Shown: positions 1-12,268 of the stretch, in pieces | How the letters are laid out: each line of letters begins with the position of its first letter | Position numbering within the stretch: position 1 is the stretch's first letter | DNA from: Volvox africanus | Lineage: Eukaryota > Chlorophyta > Chlorophyceae > Chlamydomonadales > Volvocaceae | Direction of reading: 5' to 3' | Length of the DNA: 64,000 nt | Assembly: GCA_030268105.1 (NCBI GenBank) | Contig: BSDZ01000079.1 | Span: forward strand, 1,927,501 to 1,991,500 | Made by a program: the position numbers and the translations under genes | Notes under the pieces: generated by a model | What the model saw: only the letters and a program-made list of their open reading frames with translations | Database searches by the model: none | What the model was told of the DNA's origin: nothing

Positions 1-377
1 AGGAAAGAGGAAGGAAGGGGAAGCGGGAAGCGCCACCTACAGAGGGGATCTCTGGGGACAGACGGGAAAGAGGCTGGGTAACCCCGACATGTTGGGAAAG
101 AAGGCCAGGTGTGGGGAGACAGGGCACGGGAAGGAGGGGCGCAGGGAGAGTCGTAAATACCCTAGACTCACATTGTGTGGTCAGGGAAGAAACCCTTGAC
201 AGATGCATGACCCGCCCCCACCCCATTGTGTGGTCAGGGAAGCCTTTTAGTTGGTTTTTTAGTCATCGCCTGTGTAGAGAGCCATCCATCTTATCCCTCA
301 ATCCCTGGCTTTATCCCTCCCTTCCCCCTTGTCCCACATTTCATGATGCCGTACGATGACACGATACGACACGTCAG
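1..377 (+). other. Intron sequence of the RNase J gene (5' part of gene lies outside the window)
   Basis: No coding segment is convincing here. The first recognisable RNase J codons begin at about 378, behind an AG acceptor at 376-377, so this stretch is read as intron. It is purine-rich at its start and pyrimidine-rich around 285-340. The N-terminal metallo-beta-lactamase half of the enzyme must lie upstream of the window. Confidence 0.6.
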
Positions 378-3300
378 CATTGAGCCGGTCCGCGTGACGC
401 ACTCCATCCCGGACTGTTGCGGTCTCATCATGCGCAGCAGCGAAGGGACCCTCGTGCACACGGGTGCGATCCCAACGAGAGTTACTTGCCCGTGTCTGGG
501 GGAGAAATGGGTTTTAGGGTTTTAAGCAGGTCGAATGTTAGGTGGGGGGTTATGGCGGGTGTTCTTTTTCTCTTGAATTTATCACACATACACATACACA
601 TACACATACACATATACACATACACATATACACAGACACATATACACAGACACATATACACACATACATATACACAGACACAGACACAGACATACTCACG
701 CATGACATGGTTGTCGTCATCTCCATGTTGCTCGTGTGTATGTCGCGCATATCATCAAATCTTGCCAATCCTTTGACCTGGCGGCGCTGACCTGACCTCG
801 TTCTCACACCCTCTCATCAAACCCTCTCATCAAACCCTCCCATCACACCCTATCATCACACTCTCTCATCACGCCAGGCGATTGGAAGATCGACGAACAG
901 CCGCTGGACGGAGAGCAATTTGACCGGGAGCTCTTCATGGCGCTGGGGTCGGAGCCCGTGGCACTCATGATGAGCGACTCCACCAACGTATTGTCTCCGG
1001 GAAGGACTCTCAGCGAGCAGGTGGGGGGAGAGGGCAGGGCGAGAGGGAAGGAGGACTCTCAGCGAGCAGGTGGGGCGAGAGGGCAGGGCGAGAGGGAAGG
1101 ATGCTATGAAACTAATACCTTACCCTTCCAAACATTGAAGTGCGCCACCATTTCTCTACACACACCCCCTCCGCCACGCCGCGCCACCCCTACTTCCTGG
1201 CTTTACCGGCTATACCCTTGCCCAGGTGGTCCACGACTCTATCGTTGAAAAGGTGCTGCAGCACAACGGCAAGGGCCGGGTCATCTGCACCCAGTTCGCC
1301 TCCAACGTCCACCGCCTGTACGGCGTCAAGCGAGCTGCGGACGCATCCGGCCGCAAAATCTGCTTCGTAGGTGAGTGTGTGTCTTGTATATGTGTGTGTG
1401 TGTATGTGTGTGTGACCCGTCGGCTTGCCATTCTGGGGGAGGGGGGGCAGCGTACAGCCATACGCCCCCTCCTCCTCACATTCGCGTGGTTTCGGGTTTT
1501 TGGGTTCACCGCAAGAGTGCCCCCAGCTTCCATTTATCCACACGCCCATGCCCCATGGCCCCCCCCTTCCGTCCTCCCCCTCGCCCCGCCCTCCCTCCCT
1601 CCCTCCCTTTCCTTCGCGTCCCCAGGTGCCTCCCTATCACACTACTTGGAAGCCTCCTGGCGGGACGGCCGCGCGCCCTTCGACCCCAAGGAGCTGGTTC
1701 AGCCCGAAGAGCTCCGCCACATGGACCCCAACCAGGTGCTCATCGTCACCACGGGATCGCAGGGAGAGCCGCGGGCGCAGCTGTATATGGCCGCACGGGA
1801 GGAGTCGTCCATGCTCAAGATCTTACCGAACGTACGCCGGGAGAGGGCGACACGGGAGACTGTGGGAGAGTAGGAGTGCTGGTTGTGAAGGGACGAGGGA
1901 GCATGGTGTGTGTATGTGTGTTTTTGATTGTCATGCGGGGGAACCGATGAACCCCTCATCGATGCAGAAACCATCGCCCCGCGCTATTTGCGCTACGTTG
2001 TTACCCTGTACGGAGATTTCCTGTACGAATCTTTTTGCGCAGGACCTCATGTTGTACAGCGCCAAGGTGATCCCGGGCAATGAGGGCAAGGTTTCCAAGA
2101 TGCTCAACGCGCTGGCGGCGCAGGGTGCGCGCGTGCGTCAGAGCCGGGCTGATAACCTCCACACCTCAGGTACAACCCCCGGCATCAGCGGGTGCACGGG
2201 CGAGGGGGTTACCTGCCCCGCCCCCGGGGGTCCTATTACTTGCGGGAGGAGTACGACAAACGAGGCTGGGCGAATTCAAAGGGATTCGTGGGAGGGGCCG
2301 TAGGTGGGAGCACGTTCGTGTGTGCTTTTCTTGTAGTATACTGCCGTACGTGTTTGTCTTGGGTGGAGTGCGTGTGTGTGGATTTATTTCAGCGAGGGAA
2401 AGGCCGAAGTGAAGGGTGGTGGTCTTAGGGCCACCGCGGGGAATCCCTCCTTAGATGGTATTTTATTTATCATTATCGTTGTTGTTGTTACGTTGACCAT
2501 GTCACCCGCCAACGTCAACACCGACGCCACCGCTGCCGTGAAAACGGCAAAACACACCACCACCAGGTCATGCGTATCAGGAGGAGCTCGTGGAACTGTT
2601 GCAATCTGTACGCCCACAGCATTTCCTGCCCGTACACGGCGAGTACGCGTTCCTGACGGAGCACGCGCTGCTGGCGAGAGAGCGGGCGGGGGTCAACTTC
2701 GTAGATGTGAGTGTGCATGTGTGTTATGTGTGTGTGTGTGTATTTGTGTCACGAGTGTGCTCAGATCACCGCGCTCCACCCCGCCCTCCTGCCCGGGTAG
2801 TCTTTCTTTATTTCACCCTGTTCATATCCCCCTTTCCCCGCCTCCCCGCTTCCTCGCTTAACCACCGCGACCAGCATCCCATCCTCCGTGCGGCAGCTCC
2901 CCGCTCCGCGCTTGGTCGTTCTTCCCTCTACCCCGTCCCCATTTCCCTCCCCTCCCCCCCCTCCCTTCCCCCCCTTGCTCTTCCTCCTCTTCCTTCTTCT
3001 TGACCTCCTCCTGCCGTACCAGCTTGATGAGGCCGTGTCTAAAAAAGCTTTCAATCGCTGACCTCTACTCTGCCCGTTCATCATCTGAGCATCACTGTCT
3101 GTCACAGCATTACTCTCTGTTATCTTCAGCGCCAGCAGTACGCTCTGAGACCCGTGTGTGTATTCGTCTCCCCCCTCCCCCTTTCCTGCCCACCCCGGGT
3201 CACACACGAGCAGGTAATCCGCAACGGGGAGATGTTGGCGGTTCGCGAGCGGCGCAACCGCAACACCGTATCCGCGGGCAGCATGGCCGCGGCGAGAGTG

Positions 3301-4471
3301 GCGAGCAGGCGCGGCGTCAGCACCGCGTCCGTAAGCATTGACGATGAGGGCGATGGGAAGCCCACCATGATCAAGTACGACGGCGAGGAGCCCACGTACT
3401 TTTTCAACGATGGCGGCAAGGGCACCGGGACACGGCAGGTGGGTTTGTGCTTGTGGTGGAGAGGGGGGACAGAGCGAAGCGGTGCTGGGGGGCATGCGTG
3501 TGTGTATTGGACGGGGGAAGAGGGGGTTATCTTTGGGAAAGGGTGTGTGTGTCCCAGATGGTCATTCCTCTGGGTCATAGAGACGATTAGATGGTGTTCC
3601 AAACCCTGTTCGGTAGTCGGTAGTCGGTAGTCGGTAGGGACGCGAAGGGAGCGCTACCGATATGCCAAGCGGGAATGGAGGGGCAGCAAGGCTACAGGGA
3701 ACGTCCCCATCTGTTCCGTACCAGGCTAGGTAAAGGTGTTGTTTCTGTGCTGCCCTGCTTACCCTTTCTCTCCCCCATAACGTCCCACAATTGAGCCACG
3801 ATGGCATCCATCTCCCAACCCACCCGACCCCATCACATCACATCACATCACACAATGCATTCGACGTCATTTCATTTTATTCCCATTCCCATTCCACGCA
3901 CCGCCTACACTCAAGATCGCTCCGAAACCGTGAATTTAGAATCGTTTATGAATCCTCGGGTTTTGCTGTCTGGCGTGTTCCGCCCGGTGCGGGTGGCCCG
4001 GATGAGCAACGCAGGAGATGGAGATCGACATGCGAAACACGATGGCGGTGGAGGGCGTGTTGGTGGCGGGTGTAGAGGTCCTGCGTGCGGGGGCGGGGGC
4101 GTACGGCCTGACCTGCCGGGTTCGTGTCACTTCTCGGGGGATCTGGACGGACGGCGGACGGCTGCTGCAAGAGGTGTCACAGGTAAGGCCCACCTGAATG
4201 ACGTACAGCATGTAGAGCATGCGGAGGTAAACGTAAAGGAGTAGCACCAGGAGCTGTTGCGGTTTGGGGATATTCCATGAGTGTCGGAATTCAAGGTACA
4301 TACAGACTTCGTTGTTGGGTGGGTACCAGTTATCCGAAATTTAAGGTGATTAAGGATAGCCCCTTTGGAAAGGGCGTTTACTCTACTTTAGTTACGACGG
4401 GTACGAGTCCAGTGCGCTGAGCCGTGTGCCCCTTGTCTCATGGATCATCCCCTCGCCCACACCCACGCTCT

Positions 4472-4504
<33 letters not shown>

Positions 4505-6197
4505 CCACGCCCACGCCCACGCTCTCGCTCTCGTCCTCGCCCACGCCCACGCCCATGTCTCGCTCTCGCCCTCGCCCACGCCCACGCCCATGTCTCGCTC
4601 TCGCCCTCGCCCACGCTCTCGCTTTCTTTAAGTTGTGGACTAAATGGTTTGCTTCTCTGTACCCACTGGTCGTTTCGGGCAGGCCATCGAGACTGCCGTG
4701 ATGCGGCTAGCGGGCACCGCCTCCCTCGTAGAGGTTGAGCGAGTCACCATTGAGGCGGTGAAGCGTCGCTGTGTGGCGTTTAACAACAAGCGCCCCGAGG
4801 TGATTGCGATTCCGTACGAGCATGACCCACGGGACGCCCACTTGCCCGAGGTGGCAGAGACACGTCGTGGCGGCATGCCGATGCGCACGCCGCCGCCCCC
4901 GTCGTTATCATCATCTGCTGCTGCTGCAGGTGACTGCGAGGGGGGTGATGGCTGATGACGCGGGGTGTTGACCTTTTTTTCATGTAGCGCTGTGGTGCGT
5001 TTAGGTGTAGTTTGCGTGAGTTACGATAAGGGTGCATGCATGCACGTGTCTTTCATGACGGAGGGGTAGAGTGCGGGCCGGGGAATGAAACTGACTTTTG
5101 AAAATATAGGTGGCCCCCCTAAGGATGGGCCCCGTCTGCGGCTCAGCTGGCCAGGTGATGCCGAAATCGATTAGTCTTTCTGAGTGCCTGCCGATTTCCC
5201 GTCGGCGAATATGGGCATGCAGAAACATGAGATATACTTCTGATGGCCAGCATGAGGGCTAAATTGGGGGGGTCTCTTGTTCCGTGGGACATTTTTTGTT
5301 TCCGGTTTGTCCGGCTGGTACCGGCTGGAAGAACCGTTCAGGCGTGTCACTCGACGGTCGTGGTTTCTCACATGGTGCTCTCTTTCCTCCCCTTCCCCTT
5401 CTCTGTCTGCCTCCATTCCTCTTCCTTGCCTTTCCACCTATGTCACGTTCTCCCGGTCCACTTCCTGTTCGGCTGTCTCTCGCTCACTCTCACCGTATGT
5501 CTGGGTACTGTGCATATGCGGATATGGAACAAGTTGTTGTGACATGAGGCACGTTGTCGACGTTTAATGGACCCCTGCAGAAGGACCTGCGGGCGCCACC
5601 ACGGGCGCCACAGGCTACACACCCCGCCGGACGAGGCCAAGTCCCTGGGAAGCTGGTGCGGCTGGCTCCGCCGTCCGCCCCGCCCCTGTCGAGGGGCCCC
5701 CGGTGCCGGCTAATGCACGACGGAGCCGCCTACTGCGTCCCGCAGAGCCGCAGGCGGAGGTTGCGGCGACGCCAACGACACGGGCGCCACGGCGTGGTGG
5801 CAGCGATGATGACATTATTGCCATCACTGACAGCATTGATGAAGACGACGAGGCATCGGTGGAAGACGAGCCGGTTGCACGGTCTCGGCCGCAGCGATCC
5901 GAAACTGCGGGGCCAAGTGGAGCGGAAGCACCGACGGCGGCAGCGCCAGAGGAGGAGCAGAATGATGATGATGTCGGGGAAAGCAGCAGTGCGCTCGGTC
6001 GGATGTTGAGGGTGCGCAAGGCGGGAGGGGTTTCCCGCCAATCACGTATTAACGCCGACGCTCCTGCTGACGGTGTTCCCGAGCGGCCTCCCGGGCCGCC
6101 GCCATTGCGTCCATTGGACTCACGGGTTATTCAAGAGCGGCGGCGGCGGAATCCACGTGATCAGCCTTCCCAGCTTGATGACCCGGATTACGGCTAA
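378..6197 (+). CDS. RNJ: Ribonuclease J (chloroplast-type), 3' part of gene, ten exons
   Basis: Exons: 378-463, 878-1020, 1226-1370, 1626-1831, 2043-2169, 2567-2706, 3214-3438, 4015-4182, 4683-4929, 5581-6197 (stop). Together they encode about 700 in-frame residues. RNase J is a metallo-beta-lactamase/beta-CASP endo- and 5'-exoribonuclease; plant and algal copies mature and survey chloroplast RNA. Visible family motifs in order are [95 protein letters not shown] and the C-terminal [13 protein letters not shown]. The first HxHxDH metal motif and any transit peptide are upstream of the window. The last exon encodes an acidic, Pro/Arg-rich tail of about 205 residues. I see no GT-1/Myb-like domain there, although land-plant RNase J has one. 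Every splice phase agrees across all ten exons. Only the first exon's 5' boundary is tentative. Confidence 0.93.
586..692. repeat. (AC)n-rich microsatellite in an RNase J intron
   Basis: Imperfect run of CA/CATA units (ACACATACAC type) between the exons ending at 463 and starting at 878. It produces spurious His-Ile/Tyr-Thr reading frames on both strands. Confidence 0.9.
3611..3638. repeat. 7-bp tandem repeat (GGTAGTC)n in an RNase J intron
   Basis: About four head-to-tail copies of a GGTAGTC unit lie inside the intron between exons ending at 3438 and beginning at 4015. No coding role is apparent. Confidence 0.85.
4448..4627. repeat. C-rich minisatellite (CGCCCACG / GCTCTCGC units) in an RNase J intron
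   Basis: About 180 bp of interleaved CGCCCACGCC and CTCTCGC units lie between exons ending at 4182 and starting at 4683. The + strand is almost free of G-rich blocks, so all three frames stay open and yield artificial Pro-Thr, His-Ala and Arg-Pro proteins. The tract ends about 55 bp before the exon acceptor and could act as an extended pyrimidine-rich tract (inference). Confidence 0.9.
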
Positions 6198-6379
6198 TAA
6201 GTGCTTGGGTTGAGAAGAGCGTTGAAAGGCCCTCACGGAGAGCTCGTGCGGCCTGTATGAAGCTTGACGAGGGTTCGCATCTGGTTTCATTTTTGTATTG
6301 ACTGGAAACAAGGAAGAGACCGAGCGAGCGAGGGCTGTGGCTGCACCTCTTAGGGCTGTCTCTTGTTTACTTTTTGTCA

Positions 6380-6384
6380 TGTAA
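6380..6384 (+). terminator. Polyadenylation signal TGTAA of the RNase J gene
   Basis: TGTAA occurs 183 nt after the RNase J stop codon. TGTAA is the typical poly(A) signal of volvocine green algae. It is the first copy seen downstream of the stop, so a 3' UTR of about 0.2 kb is inferred. Confidence 0.6.
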
Positions 6385-8166
6385 ACGCTTGAGGAAGTCC
6401 TCCAGTGTGCAGTCCCGCATACATGTGGGACTGGTGGAGTGAACCTACTCCAAGGTTTTGGAGATACTGCTCAAAGGCGAGTAAAGTATTCCATATGCCA
6501 CTCGGGCCCTCAACCCAACCCGAAGGAGTTTTTGTCCCGTATGCCCGATGTAAACGGCCAAACTGGGTATCTGGAAGCATCTGCCAGTACGTTGTACGGA
6601 CCACAGACCAACGAGCCACGCGGATCCGGTGTAACGCGGCCTTCTGGCACATTCTCCGGGCTGAAATTTGAGATCTGATTTGAGTTTGCTTTTGGAAAAT
6701 GCCGTGCTAAAGTATACGCAAGCGCTATCAAAAAAGAAAGGCGGCGACACCCTAGCGATACGGAACCATTGTACCCCCATTGAAGATTTAACTCCCATAA
6801 CGTCAAGAGAAGCCCGGAGCCAGTGCAACAGGTACTCTTACTTTCAGTGCTCTTCAGTACTACTATTACATGCAACATGCGATGATATGTGACGTCCCTT
6901 GGGGAACTATCCAGGTATAGCAAATAAATGAAATATCTACCAGATCTGATACCGAGTGCGGAGGTCCCAGAATGCGCAAACTCACTAATGAAGCCACCCA
7001 AGCACTTTATGAGCGTACCGCCCCTGACCCCACAAGTTGGCAAACCCTCTACCCCTCCCCCACCCACACTTCATTACGTCCATCAACACCCCTACTAAAT
7101 GATCTGAGCCTTATCATACCTCCCAAAAGCTATACCCACGGTCCCCCATTGATATGCTACTCAGCACTCGTGTGCAAGTCCGCAAATCCGCATCCATTAG
7201 GCAAGTGCATGTATGCTGCAGCTTTCTTGAAGCTGGGTGAAGAGTTTCGCCCCCATTCGTAACGATCATATAACCGTGTCTTGCGATCTGCTAGGAGGGG
7301 CCAGGAGCGAGGAGCGATGCACTGCCATCGGTGATCGTGACGGGATCACACCACTGTAACACTATCATCGAGAGATAGAGACCCTCGTGGTCACGACTGT
7401 ATCCTGAGGGGAGTCCTGCCTCATCATCGCGCAGGCCGCCGCGCTGCCCCCAAGTAACCTTCCACACACGTACGCGCATAGCAGTGCAAGTTGCGACTCA
7501 ATATCGCATCACGCAAAATGCATTCTGGCAAATGCAAATCTTCGATATGCCCTTCATTGTTGTCATTTGGTTCTCATACGTTCGGTCCCCATGCAGGTAC
7601 ACCGCAGGCCCTCAAATCCTGCCTTCCACTCCTATCCGCTATTGGATTTCGCTTTCACTCCTCTACGGGCACCTCTCCCTCTCCTTCTCTTACTCCCTCT
7701 CCTTCTCCTGCTCCCTCTCCTCCCTCTCCACCTCCCTCTCCCCCACCTTCTCCATCTCGCCCTTCCCCTCCCTCTATGTCTCCTTCAAGGAATGTGGAAG
7801 ACCCAGCTTACCTCCACAACCTCTGAACACAGTATTATTTGCACCGCTCCCCAAGTACAACGGAGACGTACACAAGAGCCGCCGGCATGGGTCACTCTCC
7901 GTCCGCTCTCAGACACTGCCCTTCGGGGTCAAGGGAGTTGCATCGCTCACCTAGCTGCTAGCCTGCTACCCAATAAGACACCCCATATTTCCTGTCTTGA
8001 AGCTGTCCACAGACCTGTTGCTAACCTTCCACGAGACAGCTCCCAGCCGTTGGGAGTTCTTGATGTCCGCGGTCAGCACGGTATCACGTTAGCAGATGTT
8101 CCCTTGTCGTATCTTCTGGCCTCACTGCACTGCACTGCACTGCGCTGCACTGCATCACATCACATC
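6385..8166. other. Intergenic region between convergent RNase J and transporter genes
   Basis: About 1.8 kb with no exon I can support on either strand. Short open frames around 6,440-6,680 and 6,970-7,260 have no recognisable domain and no supporting splice partners. A CT-rich tract (CTCCCT/TCTCCT units, about 7,670-7,790) gives open Ser/Pro/Leu frames. A CTGCA repeat lies at about 8,125-8,155. The region should contain the 3' UTR of the minus-strand transporter. Confidence 0.5.
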
Positions 8167-11100
8167 TTACGCGTCCAGGGCTCCCCCATCACCGTAACGG
8201 AACTGCAGCTTGACGACGTAGAGGAAGAGCGTCAGCCAGAGCGGGATGATCGCGATGCCCGAGATGTAGCCCCAAAACAAAATGGAGGACACCTCCCCAG
8301 CACAATTTGCGTGCACTGACGCCATGGTGTGGACCATGATGGCCGTGGGGGCGGTGTTCTGAATCAGCAGCACCAGCTGCACATCCAGGGGAATACGGGT
8401 GAAGGGTTGAAGAGGTGAGGGGGTGAGAGGGGTTGAGGGTTTCAAGGGTTAGGGGTTTGAGGGTTGAGGGGGTGAGAGGGAGTCACGGGGTGGGGGTGTG
8501 AGGGGCTCTCGTGGCCCGAAGAACCTGAGGCCGGGGAGTGCCTATCCATTCTCACCCATAGCTGATGTGCTTTTGAAGTCAACTCAACGGGCCAATGTGT
8601 CCTCCGACGAAGGTACTGGTGTCAAAATTTGTACCCGCGAAACGGACAGGACGCGACCGTTATTCGCACAAAGCGCATGGTTGAAATACTCGTATTGAAA
8701 GAGGGTAATTTAGTATGCAAAACAAAACGTAAATTCAGGGCTACTACCGATTCCAAAATAACAAGCCGCTACTGGACATTCATCCCCCTTAGGTCTACCA
8801 TCCTTTACATATGTCCAGATTCTTCCAAGTCACCGTCTTGGAGGACCCTCTCGCGGGAAGTCGCGAACGAATCTGCATCTCTAAAGAATCAAAGCTCGCA
8901 ACCGGAGAGCCTGGCGCCGGCCTAAACTTACGAGGTAGATGGGATCCGGTGCCTCGAAGACGCGCGCTGCGTACGCGCCCATGACGAGCGCGAGGCCGAG
9001 CAGCGGGAGCAGCGCCAAGCGGGTCACGTTGACCAGGGTGATGACCCTGAACGGGACCCGCGCTGCGCCAGGACCTGAGCGGGAGGAGGAAAAAAGAGGC
9101 GCGAAGACCTTGCGTCAGTAAGAACATGCAAACGTTGTCGTGGCTGCCCAAGGCGTGCTCTTGGACAAAAAAGAATATTTATGTATGGCTAAAATTCGCC
9201 ACAAAATTCAGCCAGCTAAATGAAAATGGACATGAACAGACAAGGGATTGGCCACCTACACAAGGACCACGACAAAGGCCAGCCGTCCATCGCTCGGAAA
9301 AGCCCTCCCGTCACGTAGGAAGCGGTGTAGCAACATAGCTGCCGTTATATAACACATCACACATCACTATATCTCTGCTGTTACATCTGCGGTGTCTCCC
9401 CTACATCCCTTTCTCACCATTCGCCAAAGTGGCCCCCAGAATCAGCAGGATTGAGGGAATCGTGCAGTCCCCCAGCATGGTCAGGCAGTCCGTAAGCAGC
9501 CCCAGGGGCGCCCGTCCTCCCGCCTCAGCCGAGCCAGCGCCGGCGCCACTACCGCCGCCAAAGAAAGCGCGCTGCAGCTGTGCGACACAGCCAACTGGTA
9601 CCGAGAGAAGAATGGCTAGCAACGGGGGAGAGATCACTTCCCGAAGCACCTGACGACCTACAGCCCGCCAATCCACGCGCGAGCGCCAACATTGCAGAAG
9701 TCGGCAGCCTGACCCTGAGCACCCCAGGGGTCTGTCCAGCGCGCAACCCGCGGCGGAGGATCTGCGTGATGGGAAGCGAATGCCGAATGTCGAATGGCAA
9801 AGACCAACAAAATGCTCAAGGTAGGAAACAGCGCGGTAGGAAACACGTGAAGGTAAAAGGAAGCGGGCAATCTAGAGCGGCCAGGATGAGAGAAAACACA
9901 CATCCATAAAATGAAGGCTATCCGTGTTCCAGGTTATTGGATGTCTAGGGCGTCTCTTCACTAGATAGATAAAAAGGGGCCTACTACTCACCAGCCACTA
10001 ACTGCTAACTGCTAACTGCTATAACCACTAAACTGATGGGCGGAGAACTGCCAAGTTGTGATGCTTTTCTCCCTGCTGTGCTTTAAAAGGGCGTTCTCGT
10101 CCAGGCTGTTGTATACTATCGTACAACAGCCTGGTTAAGGACATCAATTTTACGACCAGGCAGTTCGGGATCAGGTTCTCATCCGGCCCTCCTACCCCTG
10201 CTTTACGGTGGTTACGTCGTGCAGCTCTCACCTCAGGGCATCGCCGCAGCTCCCTTGTTGTTCAGGAGTGAGTCGTGGCCTGCTAGGGAGTAGTGGCAGC
10301 TCCACCGCCACCGCCGCCGGCTGACCTTTACTTCGCTCTACGCCCACCGGCCTGGCCTCGGCTTCGGCCCCGACATCCAAGTCCAGCTCCCCGCCTGAGG
10401 GATCGGACAGTCCTCGATGACGTGACCGCTCACTGTGGTTCAAGAAATCCTGCTGCTGCTGATGGTGCTGCTGATAGTGTTTCTCAGGCATCGCCGCTGG
10501 TCGCAGCAGTGGGTCCACGTCATCCTGCCCCAGGCTATCTACTGTACAACCGTACAACCGTATGAAGCTCCCGGAGTTGGGCCGTTTCAGGACCGAGGCA
10601 TTGCTGTAGCAGCTGCTACTGCTATCCGTTATTCGGTGCTCCTCGAGTAAGGGCTGCTTTTGCAGCTCCAGGGACGGGCTGGTCGCTGCTGCGTCAGCCT
10701 TCGCTAAGAAGTTAGCCTCCTGGGATGCCTCCCGCGCCTTAGCGCCGTCAGCCGGGGTGGCCGCGGGGGCGTTAGCGGCGGCTGCCGTACGAGGCGTCTC
10801 CGCCTGGCCATCAGCATCGCCGTCAGCGGCCCTGGCTTCCGCCTCTGGGAGCTCGCTTGCGTCAACTTTGCGTAGCATGTTGAAGCCTTCGGGGAGGAGG
10901 CAAATAGTAGGGACGTTCCACGCGTTCATTCGGAGCCACGAAAGCCGTCTGAAGCCGTGAACGAGTGCCTTGCACCCTCGTATCTCCCTTACATCACGGG
11001 ACTGGGCCAGGAGACAGCTAGGCTGCAGGTATCTGCCTCATGCGGTCGTGAGGGGGTACGCCGGGTCCATAACGGCGCAACTTACACCCACGTGGAAGTT

Positions 11101-12231
11101 CGCCGCCTGTTATACTCTCAACGCCCCTCCCCCTCCCCCTCCCCCTCCCCGCCAGCACCACTACCAACACTCACCAATGGTCGCGTGTGCAATGACGGGC
11201 ACCAGCAGGCCCACCACCACGTAGCTAACCGCGAGGTCCTCTGCCCGACTTGGGGCAATACCTTGGAGCAACTCCGCAGAGGATGAGGCCAGCGTCGAAA
11301 CAATCACCAGCGGCAAATTGCCTAGGTTGCCTGATGGAGCCATCCAGTAGGAGGGAAGTGAGACGGGAGTGTAGATTTTCTGGGTGTTTTCGCATCAGCC
11401 ATGCATACAGCATGTGAAGGATGTGTTTCGACGTGCTTAGGAGCTGTACGAACCCTCCTCTTCATGATTGATTCCTGAGGCCGCAGCTGCCCAGCCAGAG
11501 ACTCACCGAGAGCGATGGACACGACGGTATGCGGCCGCAACTGTTTCGGTGGTCGCACCAGACGCACGCCCAGGTACCCAAGTCCCAGTCCCACTGCAGT
11601 GCTGGACGGGGCAGCATTTCGTTGGTTATCAACAGGAGGGGGTCATCAATTGCGGGAAGGGCGGACTGAGTTCTGTCGCGTGCGGGTCCCAATCCGATGC
11701 TATCCCACTTAGCAGAAGATCCTACACAGCACGGCACAACCCGATCCTACACAGCACAGCACAACCCGATCCTACACAGCACAGCACAACCCGATCCTAC
11801 ACAGCACGGCACGGCGCAGCCGGTTCTCGTGCACTGTTACTTTCCTTTCTGTCAACCCCTCTTCAGGCAGCTAATGATACCTCCCATGGCGTCATCCATC
11901 CACCTGACCCAACCAGATAGCCAGTCACCCAGCACAGCAGGCAGCAAAGCAGGCAGTAGGTTAGGTCCGCTGGAGGGAGCTCACCTGATGGCTGTGTTGA
12001 GCACCAGTGGCCACCAATGGAGCAACCGGCTCGGGGTCAGCGTGCTGGCGAGCTTGACTGCCGGGTCACGATGGTGAATGGACAAACAATGAGCACCGGG
12101 GGTTCACAAGGTGGTGGTGGGGGTTATTTCTGGGGACGGCGGGGAAAGTAAAGCAAGTCACAGGGGTGGAATCAGGCGAATGGAGAGTAAACTGCCCGCC
12201 AGACAAACAGACAAGACATATAGATAGACAA

Positions 12232-12268
<37 letters not shown>

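Noticed and set aside
482..807. His-Ile/Thr and Cys-Val repeat open frames on both strands
   Set aside because: Artefact of the (AC)n-rich microsatellite in an RNase J intron.
4424..4738. Pro-Thr, His-Ala and Arg-Pro repeat open frames
   Set aside because: All three + frames are open only because of the C-rich minisatellite; the region is an intron bounded by phase-matched RNase J exons.
6439..6678. Open frame with Gly/Ser/Thr-rich sequence
   Set aside because: No homology recognised and no splice partner; it lies between two convergent genes, probably in non-coding sequence.
11718..11817. CRISPR-like regular repeat
   Set aside because: Units are directly adjacent with no unique spacers and lie in a eukaryotic intron.
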